DNA of 6,338 nt from Kocuria sp. (GTDB lineage: Bacteria; Actinomycetota; Actinomycetes; Actinomycetales; Micrococcaceae), in the NCBI GenBank assembly GCA_030453435.1, contig JAKDKI010000137.1:1-6338 (forward strand), read 5' to 3'. Both the position numbers and the translations under genes were made by a program. Under the pieces are notes generated by a model that was not told the DNA's origin, did no database searches, and worked only from the letters and a program-made list of their open reading frames with translations. This document shows positions 1-5,634 of the stretch, piece by piece. Each line of letters opens with the position of its first letter. Position 1 is the stretch's first letter.

Positions 1-195
1 TCCCAGGCGCGCATCACGGACGTTCAGTTGGCCGGTATGGACATTGCCGGCTCGCCCGAGCGCGTGACCGAGTGGCTGGGTGGCCCGGTCGAGGACGTGC
101 TGGCCTCACTCGACGTCACCTGGTCCGCTCCCAACGGGACGCCCGGCGTCATGGCGGTTTCCTTCGCTACGCCGGACGGCTTGGTCACCATTTAG
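1..195 (+). CDS. VOC/glyoxalase-like protein, C-terminal fragment
   Basis: This is the end of a gene that starts left of the window. The first frame is open from base 1 to a TAG at 193-195 and gives 64 residues beginning SQARITDVQLAG. The fragment has the shape of the last part of a VOC-superfamily (glyoxalase-like) domain: a strand (RITDVQLAG), a segment resembling 'SPERVTEWLG', a further strand around DVTWS, then the closing pattern PGVMAVSFATPDGLVTI, in which a strand, a 'TPDG' turn and a final short strand are typical of the family. Metal ligands and substrate residues would lie mostly upstream and cannot be checked, so no reaction can be given. It converges with the CPBP gene, and a large hairpin fills the gap. 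The assignment rests on fold-like pattern recognition of a short piece. Confidence 0.55.
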   Translation, partial: SQARITDVQLAGMDIAGSPERVTEWLGGPVEDVLASLDVTWSAPNGTPGVMAVSFATPDGLVTI

Positions 196-201
196 TTTTC
201 C

Positions 202-264
202 CGTCGACGACGCCGCTGCCGCAACCTTTCGCTCGAAAAGGTGGCTGCAGCGGCGTCGTCGTCG
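202..264. terminator. Large hairpin between convergent genes, probable bidirectional terminator
   Basis: The 70 bases between the two convergent stop codons (193-195 and 266-268) are almost wholly one inverted repeat. Bases 205-219 pair perfectly with 247-261 (15 bp, arm GACGACGCCGCTGC plus one flanking pair). The pairing continues inward with mismatches: 221-222 with 244-245, and 224-229 (ACCTTT-like) with 237-242, around a loop near 230-236. Neither side has a strong T tract after the stem, so it is not a textbook Rho-independent terminator. Its position in the gap supports transcription termination in both directions or mRNA 3'-end protection. Confidence 0.65.
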
Positions 265-265
265 A

Positions 266-1051
266 TTAACCCGCCAGTAGTTGCGGGAGCAGGAAACCGG
301 TGATGTCCAGGAGCGCGTGGGCGATGAGCAGCGGTGCGAGGCGACCGTAGCGCCGGTACACCCACACGAACACGAGACCCATGACCAGATTGCCCAGGGC
401 GGGCCCAAAGCCTTGATACAGGTGGTAGCTGGCGCGGAAGACCGAGGTGAGGACCGCGATCGTGACCCAGGACCACCCGATGCGGCGCAGTCGATCGCAC
501 AGGAAAGCAACCACGATGATTTCCTCGACCAGACTGTGGCGCAACGCGGAGAGGATCAGGACGGGCACCGTCCACCAGTGCTCATCGAGCGCCGAGGTGT
601 TGATGGCTGCGGTGAGGCCCAGTTCGCGTCCGGCCTGGTAGAGCCCCAGGGTTCCCAGCCCCATGACCAGGAACAAACCGAGTCCCCACAGTGCATCCCG
701 CACGGGGCGGCGACCGTCCATGCCGATGCGACGCAGCACGCCCTTGATCCGCGGCAGAGAATCCGCCATGAGATACAGCGCCAGGGCCACCGGGACCAGG
801 GCGAAACCGATGCTGGCAAGCTGCCTGAGCAGGTCGATGGCCGGGACCGGACTCAGGACCTGATTCAAGGTGGCTTGGGCATCCGAGAGCGGCCCACGAG
901 ACAGTGTTTCGGCGAGATTGAGCACGGCGTACACCGCTGATGAGCCCAGCGAGACGCCTAGGACCAACACAATGTGGAACCACAGCTCCGAGCGTGCGGG
1001 GCGTTGTTCGAGGGGCTGCGGGCGCTGGGAGTCTGTCAACACGAACACCAT
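266..1051 (-). CDS. CPBP-family intramembrane metalloprotease-like protein
   Basis: Predicted polytopic membrane protein of 261 residues. The C-terminal part carries the CPBP (Abi, CAAX-protease/bacteriocin-processing) signature: E176-E177 in HSLVEEIIVVAFL; F205 and H210 in FRASYHLYQG; H245 in HALLD, with D249 where many members have Asn. The Arg often following the Glu pair (EExxxR) is Val here. About six to seven hydrophobic segments are visible, near 23-43, 78-97, 119-140, 161-172, 192-209, 216-232 and 238-257. Members are predicted intramembrane proteases; the substrate of this one is unknown. The open frame extends further upstream, but ATG at 1051 is chosen because AGGGAG lies nine bases before it and because earlier starts would run deep into the divergent oligopeptidase gene. 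It may share a promoter region with that gene, 27 bases away. Confidence 0.85.
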   Translation of the reverse strand: MVFVLTDSQRPQPLEQRPARSELWFHIVLVLGVSLGSSAVYAVLNLAETLSRGPLSDAQATLNQVLSPVPAIDLLRQLASIGFALVPVALALYLMADSLPRIKGVLRRIGMDGRRPVRDALWGLGLFLVMGLGTLGLYQAGRELGLTAAINTSALDEHWWTVPVLILSALRHSLVEEIIVVAFLCDRLRRIGWSWVTIAVLTSVFRASYHLYQGFGPALGNLVMGLVFVWVYRRYGRLAPLLIAHALLDITGFLLPQLLAG

Positions 1052-1065
1052 TGTGCCGTGCTCCC

Positions 1066-1078
1066 TAGACTGGGGATC
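1066..1078 (+). promoter_or_regulatory. Possible -10 box giving a leaderless oligopeptidase mRNA
   Basis: TAGACT at 1066-1071 fits the actinobacterial TANNNT -10 pattern. Its last base is eight bases before the A of the ATG at 1079, so a transcript would start at or within a base of the start codon. There is no good Shine-Dalgarno sequence (only GGGG three bases before ATG), which agrees with leaderless initiation, a common mode in actinobacteria. No convincing -35 box was seen, and any would lie inside the first codons of the divergent CPBP gene. Confidence 0.35.
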
Positions 1079-3283
1079 ATGAGATCCGAGAAGCCCGCAT
1101 ATCCCGTAGCCGTTCGCCGTACCGTCCAGCGCAGTTTTCATGACCACACGTTCGACGATCATTTCGAGTGGTTGCGCGATAAGAACTCGGATCAGGTGCG
1201 GGCGCACCTGGGCCTCGAGAACGAGTACGCGGAGGCCGTGACGGCCCACCTGCAACCATTGCGGGAGCGCATTTACGGCGAGATCAAGGACCGCACTCAA
1301 GAGACGGACATGTCCGTGCCGTCCCGCAACGGGGACTGGTGGTATTTCGCCCGCACGGTGGAGGGCGGCGCCCACCAGGTCTTCTGTCGGGTCCCGGCCG
1401 TTGACAGTGCCGACACCGAGCGGGCCTGGACACCTCCGACCGTGGAACCGGGCGTCAGCCTCCCCGGCGAGGAGACATTACTGGATGCCAACGCGGCGTC
1501 CGAAACGCACGATTTCTACGCCCTGGGCAGTTTCAGTGTGTCCGAGGACGGCACCCGCCTCGCGTGGTCCGAAGACACGGCGGGCGATGAGCGGTTCACC
1601 GTGTACATCAAGGACCTTGCCTCTGGCGAGATGCTGACGGACCGCATTACTCAGACCTCCTACGGGGCCTTCCTCACTCCCGATGCGTCCGAGCTCATCT
1701 ACACGGTAGTCGACGACGCTTGGCGCCCCTGGCGGGTGTATCGCCATGTGATCGGCACTCCCGTTTCCGAGGACGAGCTGATCTACCAAGAAGACAACCC
1801 TGGGTTGTGGCTGGGTGTCGAGCTGTCGGCCGACAAGCAGTGGCTGATGGTCGCGTCCGCGTGCTCGGAGTATGGGGAGTACCGCATTCGCAAGGTCGAT
1901 GCACCCCGGGATCCGTGGCTCACCGTGATTCCGGAAAGCGACCGGGTGCTCTACACGGCCGAGCCCATCACCGTGGCCGGCGCAGACTATGTTCTGTTGA
2001 CGCACGACTATGCGGCCCCGAATTCCCGGGTCAGCCTGATGCCGCTTTCCACGGCGGGGTCGAGTATTGCGGATGTCGATCTGATCGACGTGATTCCCGC
2101 GAGCGAGCAGACCCGGATTGAGGTGTGCGAACCCACCGCCACGCACCTGGTCGTGTCTCTGCGATCCGAGACCACTCCACGCGTGCGGCTCATCCCGCGA
2201 GCCAGCCTTGACGGTCTGGTGACCGGTTCCTTCACTACCGGCTCCCTGACCGGTACGGAACCCGCCTTCGACGAGGATCTGTTCACCGCATCAGTGGTGT
2301 CTGCGCGCTACGACAACCCGGTGATTCGGGTGTCCTACACGTCCTTCGTCACGCCGCCGCGGGTCTACGACATCCCCACAGGCCCCGTGGATGATGAGAA
2401 TCTGGACGAGTTCGGCGTGGGCGCACCCATCATGCGACGCGAAACTACGGTGTTGGGCGGTTATAACCGGTCGGACTACACGGTGGAGCGCGATTGGGCG
2501 GTCGCTGAGGACGGCACCCGGATCCCGATCTCCCTGGTCCGCCGCGCAGACTTCGACGCGTCCGTGCCAGCTCCCGTGGTGCAGTACGCCTACGGTTCGT
2601 ACGAGGCCAGCACCGACCCCGGGTTCTCCATCTCCCGCCTGTCTCTCTTGGACCGCGGAGTGGCGTGGGTCGTGGCCCACGTGCGCGGCGGCGGCGAACT
2701 GGGCCGCTCGTGGTACGACGACGGCAAGAAGTTCACTAAGAAGAACACGTTCACGGACTACGTTGCCGTCACCCGCCACCTCGCGCAGCGTCAGGATGTC
2801 GACGCCGCTCGCATCGCAGTTCTCGGCGGTTCCGCCGGCGGCCTGCTCGTGGGCGCGGTCCTCAACTTGGCGCCCGACCTGTACTGCGGTGCCCTGGCTG
2901 CGGTGCCCTTCGTGGACCCGTTGACGTCCATGTTGATGCCTGAACTTCCACTCACCGCCCTCGAATGGGAAGAGTGGGGTAACCCCATGGAAGACCCCGA
3001 GGTCTACGAGTACATGCGCTCCTACTCCCCCTACGAGAACCTGCGGGATGCGAACTACCCACCGGTCTTGGCGGTCACGAGCCTCAATGACACGCGCGTG
3101 CTCTACGTGGAACCAGCCAAGTGGGTCGCTGCGCTGCGCGAGCACGCCGAGCATCCTGAGACCGTGCTGCTGCGGTGCGAGATGGCCGGCGGCCACGGCG
3201 GTGCGTCCGGCCGCTATTCCCAGTGGAAGGACACCGCGTGGGAGTACGCGTGGCTCGCGGAGAAGTTGGGTGTTGCGGGCTAG
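1079..3283 (+). CDS. ptrB: Oligopeptidase B (S9A serine peptidase)
   Basis: A 734-residue prolyl oligopeptidase-family enzyme, close to the usual length. It hydrolyses short peptides after basic residues. There is no signal peptide, so it is expected in the cytoplasm. An N-terminal segment with FEWLRDKNSDQV leads into a beta-propeller (roughly residues 70-420) that limits access to larger substrates, followed by the alpha/beta-hydrolase domain. The catalytic triad is readable as Ser585 in GGSAGG, Asp671 in LNDTRVLYVEPAKW and His706 in AGGHGGASGRY. Glu629 and Glu631 in ALEWEEWGNP lie 44 and 46 residues after the Ser, the spacing of the Glu pair that gives Escherichia/Salmonella oligopeptidase B its preference for Arg/Lys at P1. 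This separates it from true prolyl oligopeptidases. The ATG at 1079 is preferred over one at 974, because the extra 35 residues are not family-like and lie antisense to the CPBP gene. It converges on the FAD enzyme gene. Confidence 0.93.
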   Translation: MRSEKPAYPVAVRRTVQRSFHDHTFDDHFEWLRDKNSDQVRAHLGLENEYAEAVTAHLQPLRERIYGEIKDRTQETDMSVPSRNGDWWYFARTVEGGAHQVFCRVPAVDSADTERAWTPPTVEPGVSLPGEETLLDANAASETHDFYALGSFSVSEDGTRLAWSEDTAGDERFTVYIKDLASGEMLTDRITQTSYGAFLTPDASELIYTVVDDAWRPWRVYRHVIGTPVSEDELIYQEDNPGLWLGVELSADKQWLMVASACSEYGEYRIRKVDAPRDPWLTVIPESDRVLYTAEPITVAGADYVLLTHDYAAPNSRVSLMPLSTAGSSIADVDLIDVIPASEQTRIEVCEPTATHLVVSLRSETTPRVRLIPRASLDGLVTGSFTTGSLTGTEPAFDEDLFTASVVSARYDNPVIRVSYTSFVTPPRVYDIPTGPVDDENLDEFGVGAPIMRRETTVLGGYNRSDYTVERDWAVAEDGTRIPISLVRRADFDASVPAPVVQYAYGSYEASTDPGFSISRLSLLDRGVAWVVAHVRGGGELGRSWYDDGKKFTKKNTFTDYVAVTRHLAQRQDVDAARIAVLGGSAGGLLVGAVLNLAPDLYCGALAAVPFVDPLTSMLMPELPLTALEWEEWGNPMEDPEVYEYMRSYSPYENLRDANYPPVLAVTSLNDTRVLYVEPAKWVAALREHAEHPETVLLRCEMAGGHGGASGRYSQWKDTAWEYAWLAEKLGVAG

Positions 3284-3299
3284 GCCGGTTCTCCGTGGA

Positions 3300-4406
3300 T
3301 CAGGTGGATATCGGCTGAGGTTGGAGAGCGGCCGCGGTGTCAGCACTGAGCCAATCTTCGATCCGGCCGTCCACCAGTAGATCTGTGGCGGCACGGGCCA
3401 TGGCGCTGCTCGTTTGGAAACCGTAGCCTCCCTGTCCAGCGAGCCACAGGAAGTTGCTGACCTGCGGATCCCAACCACAGATCGGCACGCCGGACGGAGC
3501 CTCGGTACGCAGGCCAGTCCATGCCTTGCGGACGCCCGTAACTGTCAATGACGTTTCTCGTTCCACGGTTGCGATGAGATCGTCTATAGCGTTCGGGCGA
3601 GGCTGGGCATCACAAGCAGGACTCGGTTCGGCTTCGCCCCACGAGATCATGGCGCCGTCCTCGTCGGGGCGGTAGTACCACCCGGATCCGGCGTCGTCGA
3701 CCATGGGATGCGTCGCGCCCAGAGGCTCGCTCAGGGAAACCAGTGCCGCGGTCCGTCGCAGCGGCTGCAACTGCTGTGGCACCGCGCCGAAGAGTTCCGC
3801 CACGTGATCCGCCCATGCACCGGCGGCGTTGACCACCGTGTGAGCTATCAATTGATCGTCACCGACGGTCAGCGCCCAGGTGCCGTCATCTGACGGCTTT
3901 GCCGCCGTGACTTTGGCGCCCGTAAGGATCCGAACGCCGGCCTGCTCGGCTCGTTGTCGGTGCCATTCCACGAGCGCAGTGGCATTGGTACGTACCGCAG
4001 AATCGTCGATGATCGCTGCACTGTAGCGCTCGGGGTTGCCCGCCAGCTCCGGGCAGTACTCGAAAAGTTCCTCGCTCGACAAGGCGCGCAGACCCGGGAC
4101 GGTCATTGAAGCGACGTCGGCGGGTAAACCCGCCACCACGAAGGGGCTGGGCCAGGCGAGTGGAACCGGAGCAGCGCGGGTGGGCTTGACCAGAGCGGGA
4201 ATGGTGAGCCTGGTCAATTCGAGAACCGGTTCCGGGCCGTAGCTGGGAATGAGTTGCTGGGCCGATCGAGAGGAGGTGTGATGCGCCAGCGCGGTTTCCG
4301 CTTCGACAAGCGTGATCCCCTCCCCCGATCCCCGACAATCCGCGAATTCGGAAGCCAACGACAAGCCGGCTATGCCGCCACCAATGATTACCGTGTCCAC
4401 CATCAT
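3300..4406 (-). CDS. FAD-dependent D-amino-acid dehydrogenase-like protein (DAO family)
   Basis: Predicted flavoenzyme of 368 residues, likely a cytoplasmic or membrane-associated oxidative deaminase of amino acids. The N-terminus has the Rossmann dinucleotide motif (VIIGGGIAGLSLA; Gly9, Gly11, Gly14), and Glu35 in LVEAE ends the second strand, where it would hold the FAD ribose. Next comes HTSSRSAQQLIPSYG (43-57), then VNAAGAWADHVAELFG, LQPLRRTAALV, a WYYRPDEDG segment, TGLRTEAPSG (Arg about 300, a candidate carboxylate-binding residue) and the flavin-closing LAGQGGYGFQTSSAM. As I recall it, this order resembles Pseudomonas D-arginine dehydrogenase (DauA) more than glycine oxidase or DadA, but the substrate cannot be fixed here. 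Start: two ATGs in tandem (4406 and 4403) follow a weak GAAAG. The 35 bases before it are AT-rich and may hold its promoter, and the rpf terminator upstream points to independent transcription. It ends 16 bases from the oligopeptidase stop. Confidence 0.85.
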   Translation of the reverse strand: MMVDTVIIGGGIAGLSLASEFADCRGSGEGITLVEAETALAHHTSSRSAQQLIPSYGPEPVLELTRLTIPALVKPTRAAPVPLAWPSPFVVAGLPADVASMTVPGLRALSSEELFEYCPELAGNPERYSAAIIDDSAVRTNATALVEWHRQRAEQAGVRILTGAKVTAAKPSDDGTWALTVGDDQLIAHTVVNAAGAWADHVAELFGAVPQQLQPLRRTAALVSLSEPLGATHPMVDDAGSGWYYRPDEDGAMISWGEAEPSPACDAQPRPNAIDDLIATVERETSLTVTGVRKAWTGLRTEAPSGVPICGWDPQVSNFLWLAGQGGYGFQTSSAMARAATDLLVDGRIEDWLSADTAAALQPQPIST

Positions 4407-4445
4407 GTGATCATTCTTTCATTTTCACTATTGACTGCGGATATG

Positions 4446-4482
4446 CGAAAGCCCCGTCCGCATAATACGGACGGGGCTTTCG
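4446..4482 (-). terminator. Strong terminator hairpin downstream of rpf
   Basis: Bases 4446-4460 (CGAAAGCCCCGTCCG) are perfectly complementary to 4468-4482, giving a 15-bp stem with a seven-base loop (4461-4467). The core is GC-rich, and the stem ends in A/T pairs, so an rpf transcript would leave a short run of three U at the stem's 3' side. It begins about 60 bases after the rpf stop codon and before the start of the downstream FAD gene, so it should separate the two transcription units. The symmetry could make it work on both strands, but no plus-strand gene here needs it. Confidence 0.88.
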
Positions 4483-4542
4483 GTGATCCTGCAGCGGCGA
4501 ACCGCTAGCGGGGATCAACCATCGAATCGATGTTCAGATCAA

Positions 4543-5271
4543 TCAGGCAGGAATGTTCAGAACCTGGCCCGGGAAGATCAAGTTAGCGTTCGCCACGGAG
4601 TCAGCGTTAGCAGCGTGGAGAGCTTCCCAGCCGCCGTTCACGCCGAGCTTGGCAGCGATGGTGCCCATGGTGTCGCCAGCCTGAACGGTGTAGGAAGCAC
4701 CGGTCGAAGCAGCCGGGGCCACGGGAGCAGCCGGAGCGGAGTACTCCACAGCGGCGGGGGCGGCAGCCGGAGCGGCCGGAGCCTCAACCGGAGCAGCGGG
4801 AGCGGCCGGAGCAGCAACGGGAGCCTCAGCAGCGGGGGCCGGAGCCGGAGCGGCCTGCTCCTGCTTGACCTCGTTGGCCTGGGGAGCCACAGCAGCGGCA
4901 GCAGCAACGGGCTGCTCGGCAGCAGCGGGGGCCGGGGTGCCGGAGAGGCCCAGCTTGGCCGAGCATGCGGGCCATGCGCCCCAACCCTGCTCCGCCTGAA
5001 CATTGGTTGCAACGCGAATCTGCTCAGCCTTGGAAGCGTTTGCAGCATTCCCGGTACCACCGAAGGCAGCCCAGGTGGACGGGGTGAACTGCAAACCACC
5101 GGAAAAACCGTTACCGGTGGAGGTGCCCCAGTTGCCACCGGACTCGCACTCAGCGAGTGCGTCCCAGGGCGAAGCGGGAGCTGCGTTGGCCGGCATGGCC
5201 ATAGCACCTACAGCTGCACCGCCGATCACGAAAGCAGCGGCACCACGGCGAATAACGTTCGAAGTCTTCAT
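4543..5271 (-). CDS. rpf: Resuscitation-promoting factor (Rpf domain + LysM), secreted
   Basis: Secreted muralytic factor of 242 residues that cuts peptidoglycan and promotes regrowth of dormant cells. A Sec signal peptide ([10 protein letters not shown], hydrophobic stretch, AMPANA/A) spans about residues 1-30. The Rpf domain (about 34-110, lysozyme/transglycosylase-like fold) contains [13 protein letters not shown] with the expected catalytic Glu43, then [11 protein letters not shown] and [14 protein letters not shown]. Cys42 and Cys103 should form the family disulfide. A low-complexity linker of Ala, Pro, Glu and Val (about 110-190) precedes one LysM domain (193-242, [19 protein letters not shown] to the end), which binds peptidoglycan. 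The architecture matches Micrococcus luteus Rpf, although here the linker is Ala/Pro-rich. Start: the second of two tandem ATGs (5271) is chosen, as GGAG ends four bases before it and it gives a clean signal peptide; ATG 5274 or GTG 5289 are possible. A terminator follows. A 422-base region without a large gene precedes it and appears to hold extensive regulation. Confidence 0.95.
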   Translation of the reverse strand: MKTSNVIRRGAAAFVIGGAAVGAMAMPANAAPASPWDALAECESGGNWGTSTGNGFSGGLQFTPSTWAAFGGTGNAANASKAEQIRVATNVQAEQGWGAWPACSAKLGLSGTPAPAAAEQPVAAAAAVAPQANEVKQEQAAPAPAPAAEAPVAAPAAPAAPVEAPAAPAAAPAAVEYSAPAAPVAPAASTGASYTVQAGDTMGTIAAKLGVNGGWEALHAANADSVANANLIFPGQVLNIPA

Positions 5272-5323
5272 CATGCTCCGTAAGGCCACCTACGCTCGTT
5301 CCCATCCCTGGGTGTCTTCGCGC

Positions 5324-5389
5324 CGTCGTCTACCCATGAAAAGTTGAGTTCAGGGGTAGTAACTACGGAATGCTGCCCTGTAGACGACG
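5324..5389 (-). promoter_or_regulatory. Compound stem-loop just upstream of the rpf start
   Basis: CGTCGTCTAC at 5324-5333 is a perfect 10-base inverted repeat of GTAGACGACG at 5380-5389. Inside it, AGGG (transcript sense, 5376-5379) directly abuts the outer stem and can pair with CCCT (5352-5355). Next to that is a small hairpin, GTAG-TTA-CTAC (5356-5366). The closing arm ends about 50 bases before the ATG, so folding could influence ribosome access or transcription. No U tract follows, so it is not an intrinsic terminator by itself. The pairing is read directly; the function is unknown. Confidence 0.6.
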
Positions 5390-5434
5390 TACGGTGTTGC
5401 AGCAGCATCCAGCATGTCTTGAGGCGCAGATCAT
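5363..5434 (-). CDS. Candidate upstream ORF (23 codons) with a Cys-Cys-Cys run
   Basis: An ATG at 5434 opens a 23-codon frame closed by TAG at 5363-5365. The peptide begins MICASRHAGCCCNTV and has four Cys in all, three of them consecutive TGC codons. GAGG lies five bases before the ATG, a credible Shine-Dalgarno sequence. That GAGG is in the 5' arm of hairpin 5418-5446 and the ATG is in its loop. The stop codon falls in the small hairpin inside the compound stem at 5324-5389, so a ribosome reading this frame would open both structures. It may be a leader peptide that senses Cys-tRNA, or a chance frame. A second frame without a clear ribosome site runs from ATG 5415 to TGA 5350. Confidence 0.3.
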   Translation of the reverse strand: MICASRHAGCCCNTVRRLQGSIP

Positions 5435-5446
5435 GTCCGCCTCAAG
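5418..5446 (-). promoter_or_regulatory. 9-bp hairpin enclosing the upstream ORF start
   Basis: CTTGAGGCG at 5438-5446 (transcript sense) pairs perfectly with CGCCTCAAG at 5418-5426 around an 11-base loop. The first arm contains the GAGG that could serve as ribosome site for the upstream ORF, and the loop contains that ORF's ATG. No U tract follows, so a translational or stability role is more likely than termination. Confidence 0.6.
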
Positions 5447-5452
5447 CGTTGC

Positions 5453-5475
5453 GGACTCCCGCGTAAGGAGAGTCC
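5453..5475 (-). promoter_or_regulatory. Hairpin in the rpf leader
   Basis: GGACTC and GAGTCC form a 6-bp stem (5453-5458 with 5470-5475). Two more GC pairs follow beyond a one-base bulge (5459-5460 with 5467-5468) around the hexaloop at 5461-5466. It lies just before the ribosome-site hairpin at 5418-5446, and its outer edge overlaps the downstream CCCCAAAGG copy at 5474-5482. It may therefore take part in alternative folding. Confidence 0.5.
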
Positions 5476-5558
5476 TTTGGGGAAGTCGTTGATAACGATA
5501 GCGTAACAATTCTCGTTACGCCAAATCAATTCCCAAAGTTCTGGCGCATCCCTTTGGG
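5475..5558 (-). promoter_or_regulatory. Competing pairings CCCAAAG / CTTTGGG / CCCAAAG
   Basis: In transcript sense, CCCAAAG at 5552-5558 can pair with CTTTGGG at 5532-5538 (7 bp, 13-base loop). A second copy of CCCAAAG at 5475-5481 can pair with the same middle segment. The longer plus-strand word CCTTTGGGG occurs at both 5474-5482 and 5551-5559. The two helices are mutually exclusive, the usual arrangement of a two-state RNA switch. They matter only if transcription starts upstream of 5558. Confidence 0.45.
5492..5510. promoter_or_regulatory. Candidate MtrA box (19-bp direct repeat)
   Basis: ATAACGAT, three bases, then GTAACAAT reads as a direct repeat of RTAACNAT with 11-base phase. From memory, the Corynebacterium glutamicum MtrA response regulator binds a loosely conserved 19-bp repeat of RTAACAAT with a three-base gap, and rpf genes are among its reported targets. 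The second half overlaps an inverted repeat with arms GCGTAAC and GTTACGC (5501-5521). A possible minus-strand promoter also overlaps the box (TTGATT 5524-5529, TACGCT 5500-5505, 18-base spacer); binding here would block it. Confidence 0.5.
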
Positions 5559-5599
5559 GGGACACAGCCCGTGCACCCGCGGGGCGCACGACGCATGCC

Positions 5600-5629
5600 A
5601 CGCTATGACACCCGGTCGCTAGGGGTCAA
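5600..5629 (-). promoter_or_regulatory. Candidate rpf promoter
   Basis: On the minus strand TTGACC (5624-5629) and TAGCGT (5600-5605) are separated by 18 bases. They fit sigma-70-type -35 and TANNNT -10 boxes and predict a start near 5593. The -35 box lies five bases downstream of the CRP/GlxR-like site, a position suited to activation. A second candidate overlaps the MtrA-like box at 5500-5529, so the true start is uncertain. Confidence 0.45.
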
Positions 5630-5634
5630 CTGTG

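Larger units (their letters stand above)
5272..5593 (-). promoter_or_regulatory. Long structured 5' leader of rpf (proposed)
   Basis: If the promoter at 5600-5629 is used, the rpf transcript would carry a leader of about 320 bases. Reading toward rpf, the region contains hairpins at 5571-5589 (GTGC/GCAC with an inner CCC/GGG), 5532-5558, 5501-5521, 5453-5475 and 5418-5446, then a long stem at 5324-5389. The arms are perfect or nearly so, which is more than expected by chance in one intergenic region. It also holds an upstream ORF (5363-5434). I do not see the GAACCC...GTGAATC or CGAACCCGTCAGCTAACC blocks of the c-di-AMP (ydaO) riboswitch found before other actinobacterial rpf genes, so the leader is not assigned to a known RNA class. 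The promoter, and so the leader length, is inferred. Confidence 0.5.

Noticed and set aside
281..940. Plus-strand open frame opposite the CPBP gene
   Set aside because: The translation is polar and without a recognisable pattern, while the opposite strand encodes conserved CPBP motifs and membrane segments.
974..1078. N-terminal extension of oligopeptidase B to ATG 974
   Set aside because: The added 35 residues are not family-like and would be antisense to the CPBP N-terminus. ATG 1079 gives the usual family start.
1052..1375. N-terminal extension of the CPBP protein upstream of 1051
   Set aside because: It would overlap about 300 bases of oligopeptidase B. The residues are not membrane-like, and a ribosome site supports 1051.
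1478..2146. Minus-strand open frame inside oligopeptidase B
   Set aside because: Shadow of the propeller-coding region, with no ribosome site or family pattern seen.
2291..3478. Long minus-strand open frame antisense to oligopeptidase B
   Set aside because: It lies opposite the catalytic domain of a clearly conserved enzyme and runs into the end of the FAD gene in another frame. The translation shows no recognisable family, as expected for a shadow frame in high-GC DNA.
4446..4482. Phage or IS end or attachment site at the perfect inverted repeat
   Set aside because: Position just after rpf, GC-rich core and short loop fit a terminator. No transposase, integrase or target duplication is visible in the window.
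4483..5283. Plus-strand frame coding a Ser/Gly-rich protein
   Set aside because: It is the complement of the Ala/Pro-rich rpf linker and Rpf domain. Its low-complexity Ser-Gly composition follows from reading those repeats backwards.
5272..5289. GTG start at 5289 or ATG 5274 for rpf
   Set aside because: GGAG is placed better for ATG 5271, and the signal peptide starts naturally at MKTS. The alternatives add only one to six residues and cannot be fully excluded.
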